Below are positions 29,885 to 37,990 of a DNA stretch of 43,182 bases, one piece after another. Position 1 is the stretch's first letter. Each line of letters begins with the position of its first letter. The DNA comes from Alphaproteobacteria bacterium (lineage in GTDB: Bacteria > Pseudomonadota > Alphaproteobacteria > UBA9219). The stretch is taken from positions 1-43,182 of the forward strand of contig JARLJC010000248.1 in the NCBI GenBank assembly GCA_031291435.1, given 5' to 3'. The position numbers and the translations under genes were made by a program. The notes beneath the pieces were generated by a model. The model had not been told where the DNA came from. It did no database searches and was given only the letters and a program-made list of their open reading frames with translations.

Positions 29885-30139
29885 TTATTTCGCTGCAGGT
29901 GCCGGGAAACACGAAGCCGTCGCGCTGCTGGCATAGCCGCCTTCGGTCACGATGGTGATGCAGCGCATCGAAGGGCTGCCCGGTGGGGTGATTTCGTAAA
30001 CATTGGCCTGCGGCGTGCCGTCGGTGTCGAGCAGCACTTCAATCGGTTTGGCCTGTTTAGCCTTGTCGTCGGCCAGGGCCGGCAGGGCGATACATATAAA
30101 AGCGGCGATAAGGGCGGTGGCGCGCACTAATTTAGTCAT
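29885..30139 (-). CDS. Small secreted protein, unknown
   Basis: Function not recognised. An 84-aa product with a Sec signal peptide (MTKLVRATALIAAFICIALP, cleavage after ALA near residue 23). The mature domain is about 60 residues with two cysteines (MRCITIV, ASCFPAP) likely to form one disulfide. AAAGGAG is 5-6 bases before the ATG. It is divergent from the gamma-carbonic-anhydrase gene and convergent with rpsI. Confidence 0.75.
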   Translation of the reverse strand: MTKLVRATALIAAFICIALPALADDKAKQAKPIEVLLDTDGTPQANVYEITPPGSPSMRCITIVTEGGYASSATASCFPAPAAK

Positions 30140-30267
30140 AGAATCTCCTTTGGGTTCTATTCGTTACCGTTATCGTCCCGCGCCGCCGCCGCCATATCAA
30201 GTTCATTTTGTTTTTGCGGGCCATTTCCGCTATCGTTGTTGCCGTAATCCTGCAGCCCCTGTTTTCC

Positions 30268-30837
30268 ATGCCCGAACCCCTTATCCTTCCCTATCGCGGC
30301 GTCTGGCCGAAAATCCACCATACGGCCTTTATCGCGCCGGGTGCCGTCGTGATCGGCGATGTCGAAATCGGGGCGGAAAGCTCGGTCTGGTTCGGCTGCG
30401 TCGTGCGCGGCGACGTCAATAAAATCCGCATCGGCTCGCGCACCAATATACAGGATGGCACGGTTATTCATGTGGCCTCGGGCGAGCAACCCGTCAGCGC
30501 CACCAGCAAAATTCCCAAAGACGGTTACCCGACAATGATCGGCGACGATGTCACCGTCGGTCATATGGCGCTGCTGCATGCCTGCACGGTCGAGAGCAGG
30601 GGGTTTGTCGGCATGAAAAGCATCGTCATGGACGGCTCGAAAATATGTTCGGAAGGCATGCTGGCGACCGGAGGGTTGCTGACGCCGGGCAAAGTGATCG
30701 GCACCGGCGAACTCTGGGCGGGCAGCCCGGCCAAATTCTGGCGCGCTTTGACCGCCGACGATATTGCACAGTTCGATCTCCGCACCGGCCAATATGCAAG
30801 GCTGGCGGCGGATTATTTAAAGGAACAGAAAAAATGA
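30268..30837 (+). CDS. Gamma-carbonic anhydrase-like protein
   Basis: A 189-aa left-handed beta-helix (hexapeptide repeat) protein of the gamma-CA/YrdA/PaaY type. The three metal-binding histidines are present: His68 in GTVIHVA, and His99 and His104 in [10 protein letters not shown], with the family spacing. Many relatives have no proven CA activity. ATG 30268 (MPEPLILPY) has no clear Shine-Dalgarno; an in-frame TTG at 30208 would add a hydrophobic leader of 20 residues and is less likely. It overlaps argF by ATGA; a carbonic anhydrase next to a carbamoyl-phosphate-using enzyme is suggestive (bicarbonate supply) but unproven. Confidence 0.9.
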   Translation: MPEPLILPYRGVWPKIHHTAFIAPGAVVIGDVEIGAESSVWFGCVVRGDVNKIRIGSRTNIQDGTVIHVASGEQPVSATSKIPKDGYPTMIGDDVTVGHMALLHACTVESRGFVGMKSIVMDGSKICSEGMLATGGLLTPGKVIGTGELWAGSPAKFWRALTADDIAQFDLRTGQYARLAADYLKEQKK

Positions 30838-31757
30838 CGAACAAAGAAAGCCTGCGTGACTTTCTCGATATCGACAAAATCGACCCGCAGGAAATCCACG
30901 CCATTCTGGATCTTGCGCACAAGCTCAAGAAATCTCCGCTGGCCTATCGCCCGATGGAAGGCAAAACGATTGCGCTTATTTTTGAGAAACCATCGACCCG
31001 CACGCGCGTTTCGTTCGAAGTCGGCTTCCGGCAACTGGGCGGTTCGGTCACCACGCTCACGGGCGCGGAAATTCAGCTGGGGCGCGGCGAAACCGTGGCC
31101 GATACCGGCAAGGTGCTGTCGCGCTTCGTCGATATCGCCATGATCCGCACTTTTGCCGAACATAAATTATACGAACTGGCCGAAGGCGCATCCATCCCCG
31201 TCATCAACGGCCTCACCGACACATCGCATCCGTGCCAGATCATGGCCGATGTGATGACGGCGCAGGAGAATCTCGGCGACCTCAAGGGCCGCAAGGTGGT
31301 GTGGCTCGGCGACGGCGACAATAACGTGCTGACCAGCTGGATTCATATCGCGCCTTTGTTCGATATCGATCTCCATATTGTCTGCCCGCCTGAATTCGCG
31401 CCGCCAAAGGCCTTGTTGATCGCGGCGCAGAAACGCGGCGCGAAAGTCAGCGTCAACGCCGACCCGGCGACGGCCAGGGACGCCGATATCGTCATCACCG
31501 ATTGCTGGGTCTCGATGCATAACAGCGACGCCGGAATCCGCCACCAGTTGCTCGAACCCTATCGCGTCGATCAGGCCTTGATGAAGCGCGCGGCGCCCAG
31601 CGCCATCTTCATGCATTGCCTGCCCGCGCATCGCGGCGAGGAAGTGACTGACGAAGTGATCGACGGCAAACAATCAGTCGTCTGGGACGAAGCCGAAAAC
31701 CGCATGCATGCGCAGAAAGCGATCATCTGCTGGTGCATGGGCGTGAACCCGGTCTAA
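30834..31757 (+). CDS. argF: Ornithine carbamoyltransferase
   Basis: Transfers carbamoyl from carbamoyl phosphate to ornithine, giving citrulline for arginine synthesis. The 307-aa protein has the phosphate site STRTR (54-58), HPCQ (132-135) and the ornithine site [13 protein letters not shown] (His261, Cys262). AAAGGA lies 8 bases before the ATG, which overlaps the upstream stop. It is anabolic in context, with argD two genes downstream. Confidence 0.97.
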   Translation: MTNKESLRDFLDIDKIDPQEIHAILDLAHKLKKSPLAYRPMEGKTIALIFEKPSTRTRVSFEVGFRQLGGSVTTLTGAEIQLGRGETVADTGKVLSRFVDIAMIRTFAEHKLYELAEGASIPVINGLTDTSHPCQIMADVMTAQENLGDLKGRKVVWLGDGDNNVLTSWIHIAPLFDIDLHIVCPPEFAPPKALLIAAQKRGAKVSVNADPATARDADIVITDCWVSMHNSDAGIRHQLLEPYRVDQALMKRAAPSAIFMHCLPAHRGEEVTDEVIDGKQSVVWDEAENRMHAQKAIICWCMGVNPV

Positions 31758-31766
31758 GGAACGAAA

Positions 31767-32567
31767 ATGAGTGCAGACACATTAGCTCCTCGTGAAATCG
31801 GCGCTGTCAACTGGCTCGGCCTCCGCGTCTTTATCGGCAAGGAGACCGGGCGCTTTCTGAAGGTCTACGCGCAGACGGTGATCGCGCCGGTGATGACGAC
31901 GTTGCTGTTTTATATCGTCTTCGCTTTCGCCCTCGGCGGCGCGCAACGCACCATCGGCGACATTCCCTATCTCGCTTTCCTCGCCCCCGGCCTTGTCATG
32001 ATGTCGATGGCGCAGAACGCCTTTGCCAACACATCGTCCTCCATCGTGATTTCCAAAATCCAGGGCAATATCGTCGATGTACTGATGCCGCCTTTGTCGG
32101 CGTTTGAGTTGACGGCGGGCTATACCATCGGCGGCGTCGCGCGCGGACTTGTGGTAGGATTGGTTTCCATCCTCTGCCTGATGCCCTTCACGCATATCGA
32201 ATTCGCGCATCCGCTTTACATTCTTTACTATGCTTTCATGGGCTCGATGCTGCTGGCGCTGATGGGCGTTGTCGGCGGCGTGTGGTCTGAGAAATTCGAT
32301 CATCTGGCGGCGGTGCAGAATTTCATCGTTATGCCCGCCACCTTTTTGTCGGGCACTTTCTATACCGCCGACAAATTGCCGGAAGGCTGGCGGTTCCTCG
32401 CCCACCTCAACCCGTTTTTTTACATGATTGACGGTTTCCGTTACGGCTTTATCGGCGTGTCGGACGGCACGCTCGGCACCGGGCTTATCGTGCTGGCCGT
32501 CGTTAATGCGGCGCTGCTCTGGCTTTCCTATCACCTCATCTCCATCGGTTATAAACTTAAGTCATGA
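31767..32567 (+). CDS. ABC-2 type transporter permease
   Basis: A 266-aa inner-membrane protein with six hydrophobic helices, related to YadH/ABC-2 exporters. Seen are GLRVFIGKETGRFLKVYAQT at the N-terminus, the MSMAQNAFANTSSSIVISK re-entrant region and LNPFFYMIDGFRYGFIG before the last helix, all usual for the family. The ATPase partner is not beside it in this window and must be elsewhere. It lies 9 bases after argF and overlaps argD (ATGA), so it is embedded in the arginine operon. Substrate unknown. Confidence 0.9.
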   Translation: MSADTLAPREIGAVNWLGLRVFIGKETGRFLKVYAQTVIAPVMTTLLFYIVFAFALGGAQRTIGDIPYLAFLAPGLVMMSMAQNAFANTSSSIVISKIQGNIVDVLMPPLSAFELTAGYTIGGVARGLVVGLVSILCLMPFTHIEFAHPLYILYYAFMGSMLLALMGVVGGVWSEKFDHLAAVQNFIVMPATFLSGTFYTADKLPEGWRFLAHLNPFFYMIDGFRYGFIGVSDGTLGTGLIVLAVVNAALLWLSYHLISIGYKLKS

Positions 32568-33745
32568 CCATTTCTCCTCTCATGCCGGTCTATGACCGCG
32601 CCGATATTTATTTCGAACGCGGCGAAGGCGTTTATCTGTTCGACGATAAAGGCGAACGTTATCTCGATTTCGTCGCCGGCATCGCGGTCACCGGCCTCGG
32701 CCATTGCCACCCGGCCTTGGTCGCCGCCTTGCGCAAGCAATCGGAAACTTTGTGGGCGACATCGAATATTTTTAAGACCCATGGCGGCGACAGGTTGGCG
32801 CAGCGCCTTGTCGATCTCACTTTCGCCGATACCGTGTTTTTCCAGAATTCCGGGGCCGAGGCGTGGGAATGCGGTGTGAAGACGATCCGCAAATATTTCA
32901 CCGCGACCAAGCAGCCGCAGCGTTTCCGCATCATCGGTTTCAAAGGCTGCTTCCACGGGCGGACGATGACCGCGATTGCCGCCAGCAAAGCGCCGAAAAT
33001 GGTCGATGGGTTCGGGCCGCTGATCGACGGCTTCGATCTCGCCGAATGGGATAATCTCGATTCCGTACGTGCGCTGATCACCGATCAGACCGCCGCGATC
33101 ATGATCGAGCCGGTGATGGGCGAAGGCGGGATGAAAGTCGCCTCGCCGGCATTTCTGAAATCCCTGCGTGCTTTGTGCGACCAGCATGGGCTGTTGCTCT
33201 ATTTCGACGAAATTCAATGCGGCATGTCGCGCACCGGCAAACTCTTCGCGCATGAGCATGTCGGCGTCACGCCGGATGTGATGTGTATCGCCAAGGCGCT
33301 CGGCAACGGGTTCCCCATCGGCGCTTGCCTCGCCACCGAACGCGCCGCGCAGGGCATGACGATCGGCACCCACGGCTCGACCTATGGCGGCAACCCGCTG
33401 GCGACCGCCGCGGGCAATGCCGTGCTCGATGTGATGACGGCGCCGGGGTTCCTCGACGAGGTTGTGGCGAGGGGCGCCTATCTGCAACGCGCGCTCGACA
33501 AAATTGTCGCCGCGCATCCGCGCATTTTCGTAGGTCAACGCGGCACCGGCCTGATACGCGGCCTTGTCTGCGTGCCGCCGGCGCGCGACGTCAATCGCGC
33601 TTTCCGCGCGCAGAAATTCCTCGCAGTCGAAGCGGCGGAAAACGTTATCCGCCTGTTGCCGCCGCTGATCGTGACGGAAGCCGAGATCGACGAAGCGGCC
33701 GAGCTTATCGGCCGCGCTTCAACCCAACTGGAGAATGCAGCATGA
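32564..33745 (+). CDS. argD: Acetylornithine aminotransferase
   Basis: A PLP class III aminotransferase (393 aa) converting N-acetylglutamate semialdehyde to N-acetylornithine, and often succinyldiaminopimelate as well. Features: FQNSGAEAWECGVKTIRKY, the aspartate segment LLYFDEIQCGMSRTGKLFA and PLP Lys244 in CIAKALGNGFPIGA. Succinyl- or GABA-specific homologues are possible, but the argF neighbour supports ArgD. The end overlaps the lipoprotein start by 4 bases. Confidence 0.94.
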   Translation: MTISPLMPVYDRADIYFERGEGVYLFDDKGERYLDFVAGIAVTGLGHCHPALVAALRKQSETLWATSNIFKTHGGDRLAQRLVDLTFADTVFFQNSGAEAWECGVKTIRKYFTATKQPQRFRIIGFKGCFHGRTMTAIAASKAPKMVDGFGPLIDGFDLAEWDNLDSVRALITDQTAAIMIEPVMGEGGMKVASPAFLKSLRALCDQHGLLLYFDEIQCGMSRTGKLFAHEHVGVTPDVMCIAKALGNGFPIGACLATERAAQGMTIGTHGSTYGGNPLATAAGNAVLDVMTAPGFLDEVVARGAYLQRALDKIVAAHPRIFVGQRGTGLIRGLVCVPPARDVNRAFRAQKFLAVEAAENVIRLLPPLIVTEAEIDEAAELIGRASTQLENAA

Positions 33746-34254
33746 AAAAAATCGCGCTTCTGTTCGTCGTTCTTGCCTTTGCCGCCTGCTCCAGCGACGG
33801 CGACAAAAAACCGGATGTGGCCAAGGAAGACGCGCCGGCTAAAAAGCAGGAACTGAAAACCGGGAACCTCATCTGCCCGCAGGTCGCCATCCTGACCGAA
33901 GGCCAGCAGGTGATGGATTTTGGCGGCGAGAAACCCGATCCTGCGCAGCTGGTTTCCATCGGGCGCATGAAAAACGTCGAAGGCGATTGCGGTTACCGCG
34001 CCGACGGCATCGATATCAAATTCACCTTGCATATGATGGCCAAGCGCGGCCCGCGCCTCGGCGGCGATAGCATCGATCTTCCGTACTTTATCGCCACGGT
34101 CGATCCCGCAGAGCATGTGCTGTCGCGACAGGTGATGACCGCGCATTTCAAATTTTCGGACGACGCCGCCGATGACGACGAAAATCTTCATGTCTTCATC
34201 CCGCTCGCCAAGCAGGAGCAGTTGGCGGGGCCGGATAACCGCGTGCTGATGTGA
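33742..34254 (+). CDS. Putative lipoprotein, unknown
   Basis: Function not recognised. A 170-aa protein with a short lipoprotein signal peptide (MKKIALLFVVLAFAACSSDG); Cys16 would be lipidated, and Ser at +2 predicts outer-membrane sorting. A Lys/Asp/Pro linker is followed by a beta-rich domain with a Cys pair (LICPQVA, EGDCGYR). ATG 33742 overlaps the argD stop. It ends 14 bases from the convergent gene of the flagellar side. Confidence 0.8.
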   Translation: MKKIALLFVVLAFAACSSDGDKKPDVAKEDAPAKKQELKTGNLICPQVAILTEGQQVMDFGGEKPDPAQLVSIGRMKNVEGDCGYRADGIDIKFTLHMMAKRGPRLGGDSIDLPYFIATVDPAEHVLSRQVMTAHFKFSDDAADDDENLHVFIPLAKQEQLAGPDNRVLM

Positions 34255-34268
34255 TTCCTCAAACGGCC

Positions 34269-34868
34269 CTAAAGAAAACAGGCCGGAAGCCTGGCGACGT
34301 CGCGGCGCGAGAGGTAAAATCCGCCGCTGCCGCGCACAAGGTCTGCGGGAACTGAATCCATATCTTCGACCGGTCTGGCTTCCAGCGCTTCCTGCGCGGC
34401 GATCGGTTCGCGATTGCCGAGAATGGCCAAAGGCGAAAGGCGTTTGCCTTCGAACGTCATATCCCGGGGGAGGTTAAGGATGACCTTGGGTTTGCCGTCG
34501 TTGCGATCCATGCGAACCACGCCAACTCCCGATCTTTGTTTCCCGCGCGGATCGCCATATTCGATGAATCCTTTGCCTTGCCTCTCGTCGAGGTGAAAGA
34601 ACAGGCGCGCGCCGTTGCTTGTGACTTCGTAAAGCCGCGCCGTCCCGGAATCATCGGGGTAGGCGCAAAAAACGCCCTGATTGAGATATGAAAATTTGTC
34701 TTTATCTTCTTCAGCCATAATTCCCGAGAATAGCCGAAGACGATTAAGAAACAACTTTCCTTTATCATTCAAATGGTTATTCCTGGGCGCGGTCAGGACA
34801 ACGGGTGGCCTCTGAAGGCGTCGCAGGAGTTTCTGCCCCAACGGGGTAAGATCGCTATCCACCGCCAT
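34269..34868 (-). CDS. Unknown protein downstream of fliP
   Basis: Function not recognised. The 199-aa frame opens at ATG 34868, overlapping the fliP end by 14 bases; an alternative start is ATG 34718 (MAEEDKDKFSYL), giving 149 aa with a GGGA upstream. The product is soluble, with no signal peptide. The N-terminal part (SDLTPLGQKLLRRLQRP) looks like a short helix pair; the rest is beta-rich (ARLYEVTSNGARLFFHLDER, then a Gly/Arg-rich stretch). Its position suggests the flagellar operon, but the codon pattern is less biased than in fliP. Confidence 0.6.
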   Translation of the reverse strand: MAVDSDLTPLGQKLLRRLQRPPVVLTAPRNNHLNDKGKLFLNRLRLFSGIMAEEDKDKFSYLNQGVFCAYPDDSGTARLYEVTSNGARLFFHLDERQGKGFIEYGDPRGKQRSGVGVVRMDRNDGKPKVILNLPRDMTFEGKRLSPLAILGNREPIAAQEALEARPVEDMDSVPADLVRGSGGFYLSRRDVARLPACFL

Positions 34869-35697
34869 AGCTTTGAATCAAACTGCCGGAAATAAGATAC
34901 CAGCCATCCACCAGCACGAAAAACACGATCTTGAAGGGCAGCGAGATGACGGAAGGCGGCAGCATCATCATGCCCATCGACATCAGGATCGAGGCCACCA
35001 CCATATCTATGATAAGAAAGGGCAGGAATAAAAGGAACCCGATTTCGAACGCGCGCCGCAATTCCGAAATCATAAAAGCCGGGATGAGCGCGCGGATGGG
35101 CACATCGTCGGCAGAAGCCGCGTCGGTCTTAGCATCGGGCGCAGGCGGTTTTTTCTGTGCGGTCGAAGCGCCCGGTTTTTGCGGCTGCGGATTGGCGGCG
35201 CGGTTGGCGGCGGCCGCGGCGTCGGCGGCTTTGCCGACATCGACGAACAATTCGATATCCTTGGGCCGCGTGTGTTTCATCATGAAATCGTGGAACGGCT
35301 CGACCGTGCGGGTGAAGGCGGTCTGCTCGTCGATCTGGTTATCCATCAAAGGCTTGACGCCGTTATCCCAGGCGGTGTCGAAAGTCGTCTGCATGATGAA
35401 CAAAGTCAGGAACAAAGCGAGGCTGATCAGCACCGTGTTGGGCGGCGTGGTCTGGGTGCCGAGGGCGGTGCGCAGGAACGACAGCACGACGATGATGCGG
35501 GTGAAGGACGTCACCATCACCAGAATGCTGGGCGCCAGCGACAGCACGGTAATCAGCAGAACCGACTGAATGATATGCGCGGTGGCCGAAGGGCCGTTCC
35601 CCATGTCGAAATTGATCGACTGCGCCACCGCCTGCGGCGCGAGGGCGAAGAGGGCGATCATTACGCTGGAAAGAAGGGACAGAAGGCGGCGCGTCAT
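34855..35697 (-). CDS. fliP: Flagellar type III export protein FliP
   Basis: FliP forms the core of the FliPQR export gate. The 280-aa protein has a cleavable signal-like N-terminus (to AVAQ, about residue 26), PSILVMVTSFTRIIVVLSFL, ALFLTLFIMQTTF, then the signature IPAFMISELRRAFEIGFLLF and MSMGMMMLPPSVISLPFKI. It is about 35 residues longer than E. coli FliP because of an Ala/Pro/Lys-rich insertion at about 157-198, in the periplasmic loop between helices. ATG 35697 overlaps the fliO stop (ATGA). The frame is open upstream, but that is the fliO region. Confidence 0.96.
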   Translation of the reverse strand: MTRRLLSLLSSVMIALFALAPQAVAQSINFDMGNGPSATAHIIQSVLLITVLSLAPSILVMVTSFTRIIVVLSFLRTALGTQTTPPNTVLISLALFLTLFIMQTTFDTAWDNGVKPLMDNQIDEQTAFTRTVEPFHDFMMKHTRPKDIELFVDVGKAADAAAAANRAANPQPQKPGASTAQKKPPAPDAKTDAASADDVPIRALIPAFMISELRRAFEIGFLLFLPFLIIDMVVASILMSMGMMMLPPSVISLPFKIVFFVLVDGWYLISGSLIQSYGGG

Positions 35698-35993
35698 GTT
35701 TGGGGGGATACAACAGGGGAAGGAAGATTCGCAGCCACAACTATATCCTGTGCGCCGTTCAATAACAGCAAATGTTCGCGCCCGTCGCAGTTGACGATGA
35801 CAAGCCGCCGCCTTGTATCGACGGGCAAAGTCTCGACGATGCGCAGGCGGCGTATTTTGGCGGGCTGGTTGGGCAGAACAAAACCGCGCGTGCCGATATA
35901 TTTCAGCACATAGGCCAGAGCCGCCATCATGGCGATGACGGTGGCGAAAGCCAGCAGCAGGCGCAGCCATGAAAAATCGCCGTGATCAGTCAT
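35694..35993 (-). CDS. fliO: Flagellar biosynthesis protein FliO
   Basis: FliO helps assemble the FliPQR gate. The 99-aa product has one N-terminal transmembrane helix (about residues 8-30) followed by the cytoplasmic FliO domain with RRLRIVETLPVDTRRRLVIV and EHLLLLNGAQDIVV. ATG 35993 is chosen; it overlaps the upstream small gene by 8 bases. Directly before fliP, the expected order. Confidence 0.9.
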   Translation of the reverse strand: MTDHGDFSWLRLLLAFATVIAMMAALAYVLKYIGTRGFVLPNQPAKIRRLRIVETLPVDTRRRLVIVNCDGREHLLLLNGAQDIVVAANLPSPVVSPQT

Positions 35994-36258
35994 GGGGGCC
36001 GGCTTTCTGCCGCGAAGCCCGGAAAGCGCGGATTTCGGTTTCGCACACATCGAGCCGTTTCAGCAATTTGTCGAGTTTGGGCAAACATTGCTGCTGCAAT
36101 TCGGGCTTGGCCTGTTCGAGGGCGGCGCAGAGATCGGACACGCGCGCATCGAGGCCGGTCATGTCCGGCATATGGCCGTCCTGCAGAATTTCGCGCACGG
36201 CTTTCAGATACTCGTCGATGGCGGCAAACTCGCCGGTCAGTTTTTCCAGCATTTTCAT
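35986..36258 (-). CDS. Small helical protein in the flagellar export operon
   Basis: Function not recognised. A 90-aa, almost wholly helical and cysteine-containing protein with heptad-like spacing (MLEKLTGEFAAIDEYLKAVR, CLPKLDKLLKRLDVCETEIR). The size and helical-hairpin look recall FliT/FlgN-type export chaperones, but no signature proves this. It starts in an ATGA overlap with fhlB and runs 8 bases into fliO, so it is translated with the export genes. Confidence 0.75.
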   Translation of the reverse strand: MKMLEKLTGEFAAIDEYLKAVREILQDGHMPDMTGLDARVSDLCAALEQAKPELQQQCLPKLDKLLKRLDVCETEIRAFRASRQKAGPHD

Positions 36259-36611
36259 ATTTCGTCTCCCGCAGGCTGGCCTGCCACGAGGCGCGCATTG
36301 GCTTCATAAACCCGCGCCAGGATTTCGGCCACCGGTACGATCGCTTCGGAAGGAATCGGCGTATCGAGATCGAGCGTCGCCAGCAGTTCGGCGAGGTCGG
36401 CGTCGGTGCGCACCTTGATGCCCTTGGCGAAGGCCATATCGAGAATTTGTTCCGCTAGTTTTCCGTAGCCCGATGCGATAACCTTGGGCAGGGAATCAGG
36501 GCCGTTTTCCCGTTTGCCACGTATATCGCCTTTCAAAGCCACAGCCACCACGCGGTCGCCGGGCTTTTTCAGGGGGCTTATATTGGGTTCGGGGGGCAGA
36601 TCCTGCTTCAT
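36255..36611 (-). CDS. fhlB: FhlB, FlhB C-terminal domain-like protein
   Basis: A 118-aa soluble homologue of the cytoplasmic domain of the export switch protein FlhB. It begins VVAVALKGDIRGKRENGP and continues PKVIASGYGKLAEQILDMAF, KGIKVRTDADLAELL and IPSEAIVPVAEILARVYEAN, which align with FlhB-C. The autocleavage NPTH motif is absent, as is usual for stand-alone FhlB proteins, so it cannot be the cleaving switch itself. First gene of the minus-strand export operon, divergent from flgB. Confidence 0.88.
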   Translation of the reverse strand: MKQDLPPEPNISPLKKPGDRVVAVALKGDIRGKRENGPDSLPKVIASGYGKLAEQILDMAFAKGIKVRTDADLAELLATLDLDTPIPSEAIVPVAEILARVYEANARLVAGQPAGDEI

Positions 36612-36696
36612 GGCGGCGAGTCTATATCAGCATCCGGCAAAGGGCAATTAACCTATTGTTAAGGGTCGGGGCAGAGAATATTCCGGGTAAGCAACA

Positions 36697-36714
36697 GCCG
36701 CAGGCTTTTGCGGC
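36697..36714 (+). promoter_or_regulatory. Hairpin abutting the flgB Shine-Dalgarno
   Basis: GCCGCA (36697-36702), GGCTTT loop, TGCGGC (36709-36714), immediately followed by GAGAGG (36715-36720), the flgB ribosome site. A 6-bp GC-rich stem this close could affect ribosome access. The fhlB-flgB spacer (36612-36726) also contains TTAAC...GTTAA (36648-36662), a possible operator; no clear sigma-54 or sigma-28 promoter was found there. Confidence 0.4.
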
Positions 36715-36726
36715 GAGAGGTGTCTT

Positions 36727-37128
36727 ATGAGCTCCAACCTATCAGGCCTGATCGATCTTCTGACGACCAAGCTGACCTATCTCAACCAGCGCCAGGCGGT
36801 GCTGGCCGAGAACGTCGCTAATGCCGACACGCCCGGCTACAAAGAACTCGACGTCAAGCCTTTCACTTTCGGCGACGCGCTCAAACAGGCCGATGTCGGC
36901 ATGACGGTCACCGATCCGCGCCATATCGTCCCGGCTTCGATGGCGGGCGTGAACGCCAAAACGATCGAGGTCAAGGACACGGAAACGCTGGCCAACGGCA
37001 ATTCGGTCGATATCGAGAGCCAGATGATGGAAGTTTCGAAAAACAACGTCGATTATCAGACTATGACGGCGGTCTATCATAAAATGACCGGTCTGTTCAA
37101 AATTGCGATCAAGGGTAGCGCTTCGTAA
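36727..37128 (+). CDS. flgB: Flagellar proximal rod protein FlgB
   Basis: FlgB forms the proximal rod with FlgC and FlgF. The 133-aa protein has the rod/hook signature LAENVANADTPGYKELDVKP near the N-terminus and the C-terminal helix MMEVSKNNVDYQTMTAVYHK. It is exported through the flagellar type III gate, hence no signal peptide. GAGAGG precedes ATG 36727. flgC starts 12 bases after its stop. Confidence 0.96.
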   Translation: MSSNLSGLIDLLTTKLTYLNQRQAVLAENVANADTPGYKELDVKPFTFGDALKQADVGMTVTDPRHIVPASMAGVNAKTIEVKDTETLANGNSVDIESQMMEVSKNNVDYQTMTAVYHKMTGLFKIAIKGSAS

Positions 37129-37139
37129 GGCGGCAAGTT

Positions 37140-37553
37140 ATGGCAAACCAGACCACCGATATTTTCGCGATCTCGACCTCGGCGCTCAAGGCGCAGGACG
37201 AGCGTATGAAGGTCATTGCCGAGAATATCGCCAATGCCACCACCACGCCCGAATCGCGCGGCGCGCGTCCCTATCAGCGTCAGGTGGTGACGTTCAAGAA
37301 CGAATTCGACAAGGCGCTGGGCGCCTATAAGGTCAAGGTCACGGGCGTCAGCGCCGATAAAAGCGACTTCATCAAGAAATTCGATCCGTCGAATCCGGTG
37401 GCCGACGCGCAGGGTTATGTGCAGATGCCGAACGTCAATCCGTTGCTCGAACAGATGGATATGAGCGAAGCTAACCGCGCCTATGAAGCCAATCTCGCCG
37501 TCATCACGGCATCGCGAACGATGGTCATGAAGACCATCGGCCTGTTGAACTAG
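37140..37553 (+). CDS. flgC: Flagellar proximal rod protein FlgC
   Basis: A 137-aa rod protein with AENIANATTTPESRGARPYQ, the FlgC-type YVQMPNVNPLLEQMDMSEAN and the C-terminal NRAYEANLAVITASRTM helix. AAGGCGG precedes ATG 37140. An unusual double hairpin lies between its stop and fliE. Confidence 0.97.
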   Translation: MANQTTDIFAISTSALKAQDERMKVIAENIANATTTPESRGARPYQRQVVTFKNEFDKALGAYKVKVTGVSADKSDFIKKFDPSNPVADAQGYVQMPNVNPLLEQMDMSEANRAYEANLAVITASRTMVMKTIGLLN

Positions 37554-37571
37554 AATATACAAGTCCAGCGA

Positions 37572-37610
37572 TTCACGCTTCTGGTTGAAGCGTGAACGCT
37601 TCAACCAGAA
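37572..37610 (+). promoter_or_regulatory. Two mutually exclusive hairpins between flgC and fliE
   Basis: Hairpin 1: TTCACGCTTC (37572-37581), TGGTT loop, GAAGCGTGAA (37587-37596), 10 perfect pairs. Hairpin 2: TTCTGGTTGAAGCG (37579-37592), TGAA loop, CGCTTCAACCAGAA (37597-37610), 14 perfect pairs. They share GAAGCG, so only one can form at a time in RNA. There is no T-run, so neither is an intrinsic terminator. They end 13 bases before the AAGGGAG of fliE and could tune flgC/fliE expression or mRNA processing. Confidence 0.75.
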
Positions 37611-37636
37611 ACGATCGCGGACTAAGGGAGAATGAT

Positions 37637-37954
37637 ATGGTCATGAACGTAGCCGATGTGCTTTCGGTCTATAAAAAATCCGGCGGCATCATCGACGATG
37701 CCGGTGCGGCAGCGGGGGCTCCTGCGGGCGGCGGCGGGGCGAGTTTCGCCGATGCCCTCAAGAATTTCGCCGGCGACAGCGTTTCGACCCTGAAAGAGGG
37801 CGAGAAGGCCGCGACGCAGGCCGCGACCGGCAAGGCCGATCTCGCCAGCGTCGTCACCGCCATCGACAATGCCGAAGTAGTGCTGGACGAAATCGTCACT
37901 ATCCGCGACAAGGCGCTGGCCGCCTATCAGACCATCAGCACCTCGCAGATATAA
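37637..37954 (+). CDS. fliE: Flagellar hook-basal body protein FliE
   Basis: FliE joins the MS ring to the rod. The 105-aa protein has a Gly/Ala-rich N-terminus and the conserved C-terminal half with FADALKNFAGDSVSTLKEGE and the VVTAIDNAEVVLDEIVTIRD/KALAAYQTISTSQI tail. AAGGGAG (37624-37630) is 6 bases before ATG 37637; ATG 37643 is an alternative. fliQ, fliR and flhB, often next in alphaproteobacteria, are not here. Confidence 0.92.
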   Translation: MVMNVADVLSVYKKSGGIIDDAGAAAGAPAGGGGASFADALKNFAGDSVSTLKEGEKAATQAATGKADLASVVTAIDNAEVVLDEIVTIRDKALAAYQTISTSQI

Positions 37955-37990
37955 ATGTCAAAATCAGCGAGAAACTGAGTCCAGAGCCAG

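Noticed and set aside
30208-30267. Hydrophobic leader on the gamma-carbonic-anhydrase protein
   Set aside because: Needs a TTG start without ribosome site; family members start at the MPEP-like position and are cytosolic.
37572-37610. Terminator after flgC
   Set aside because: Strong stems but no T-run; fliE is expected to be co-transcribed.
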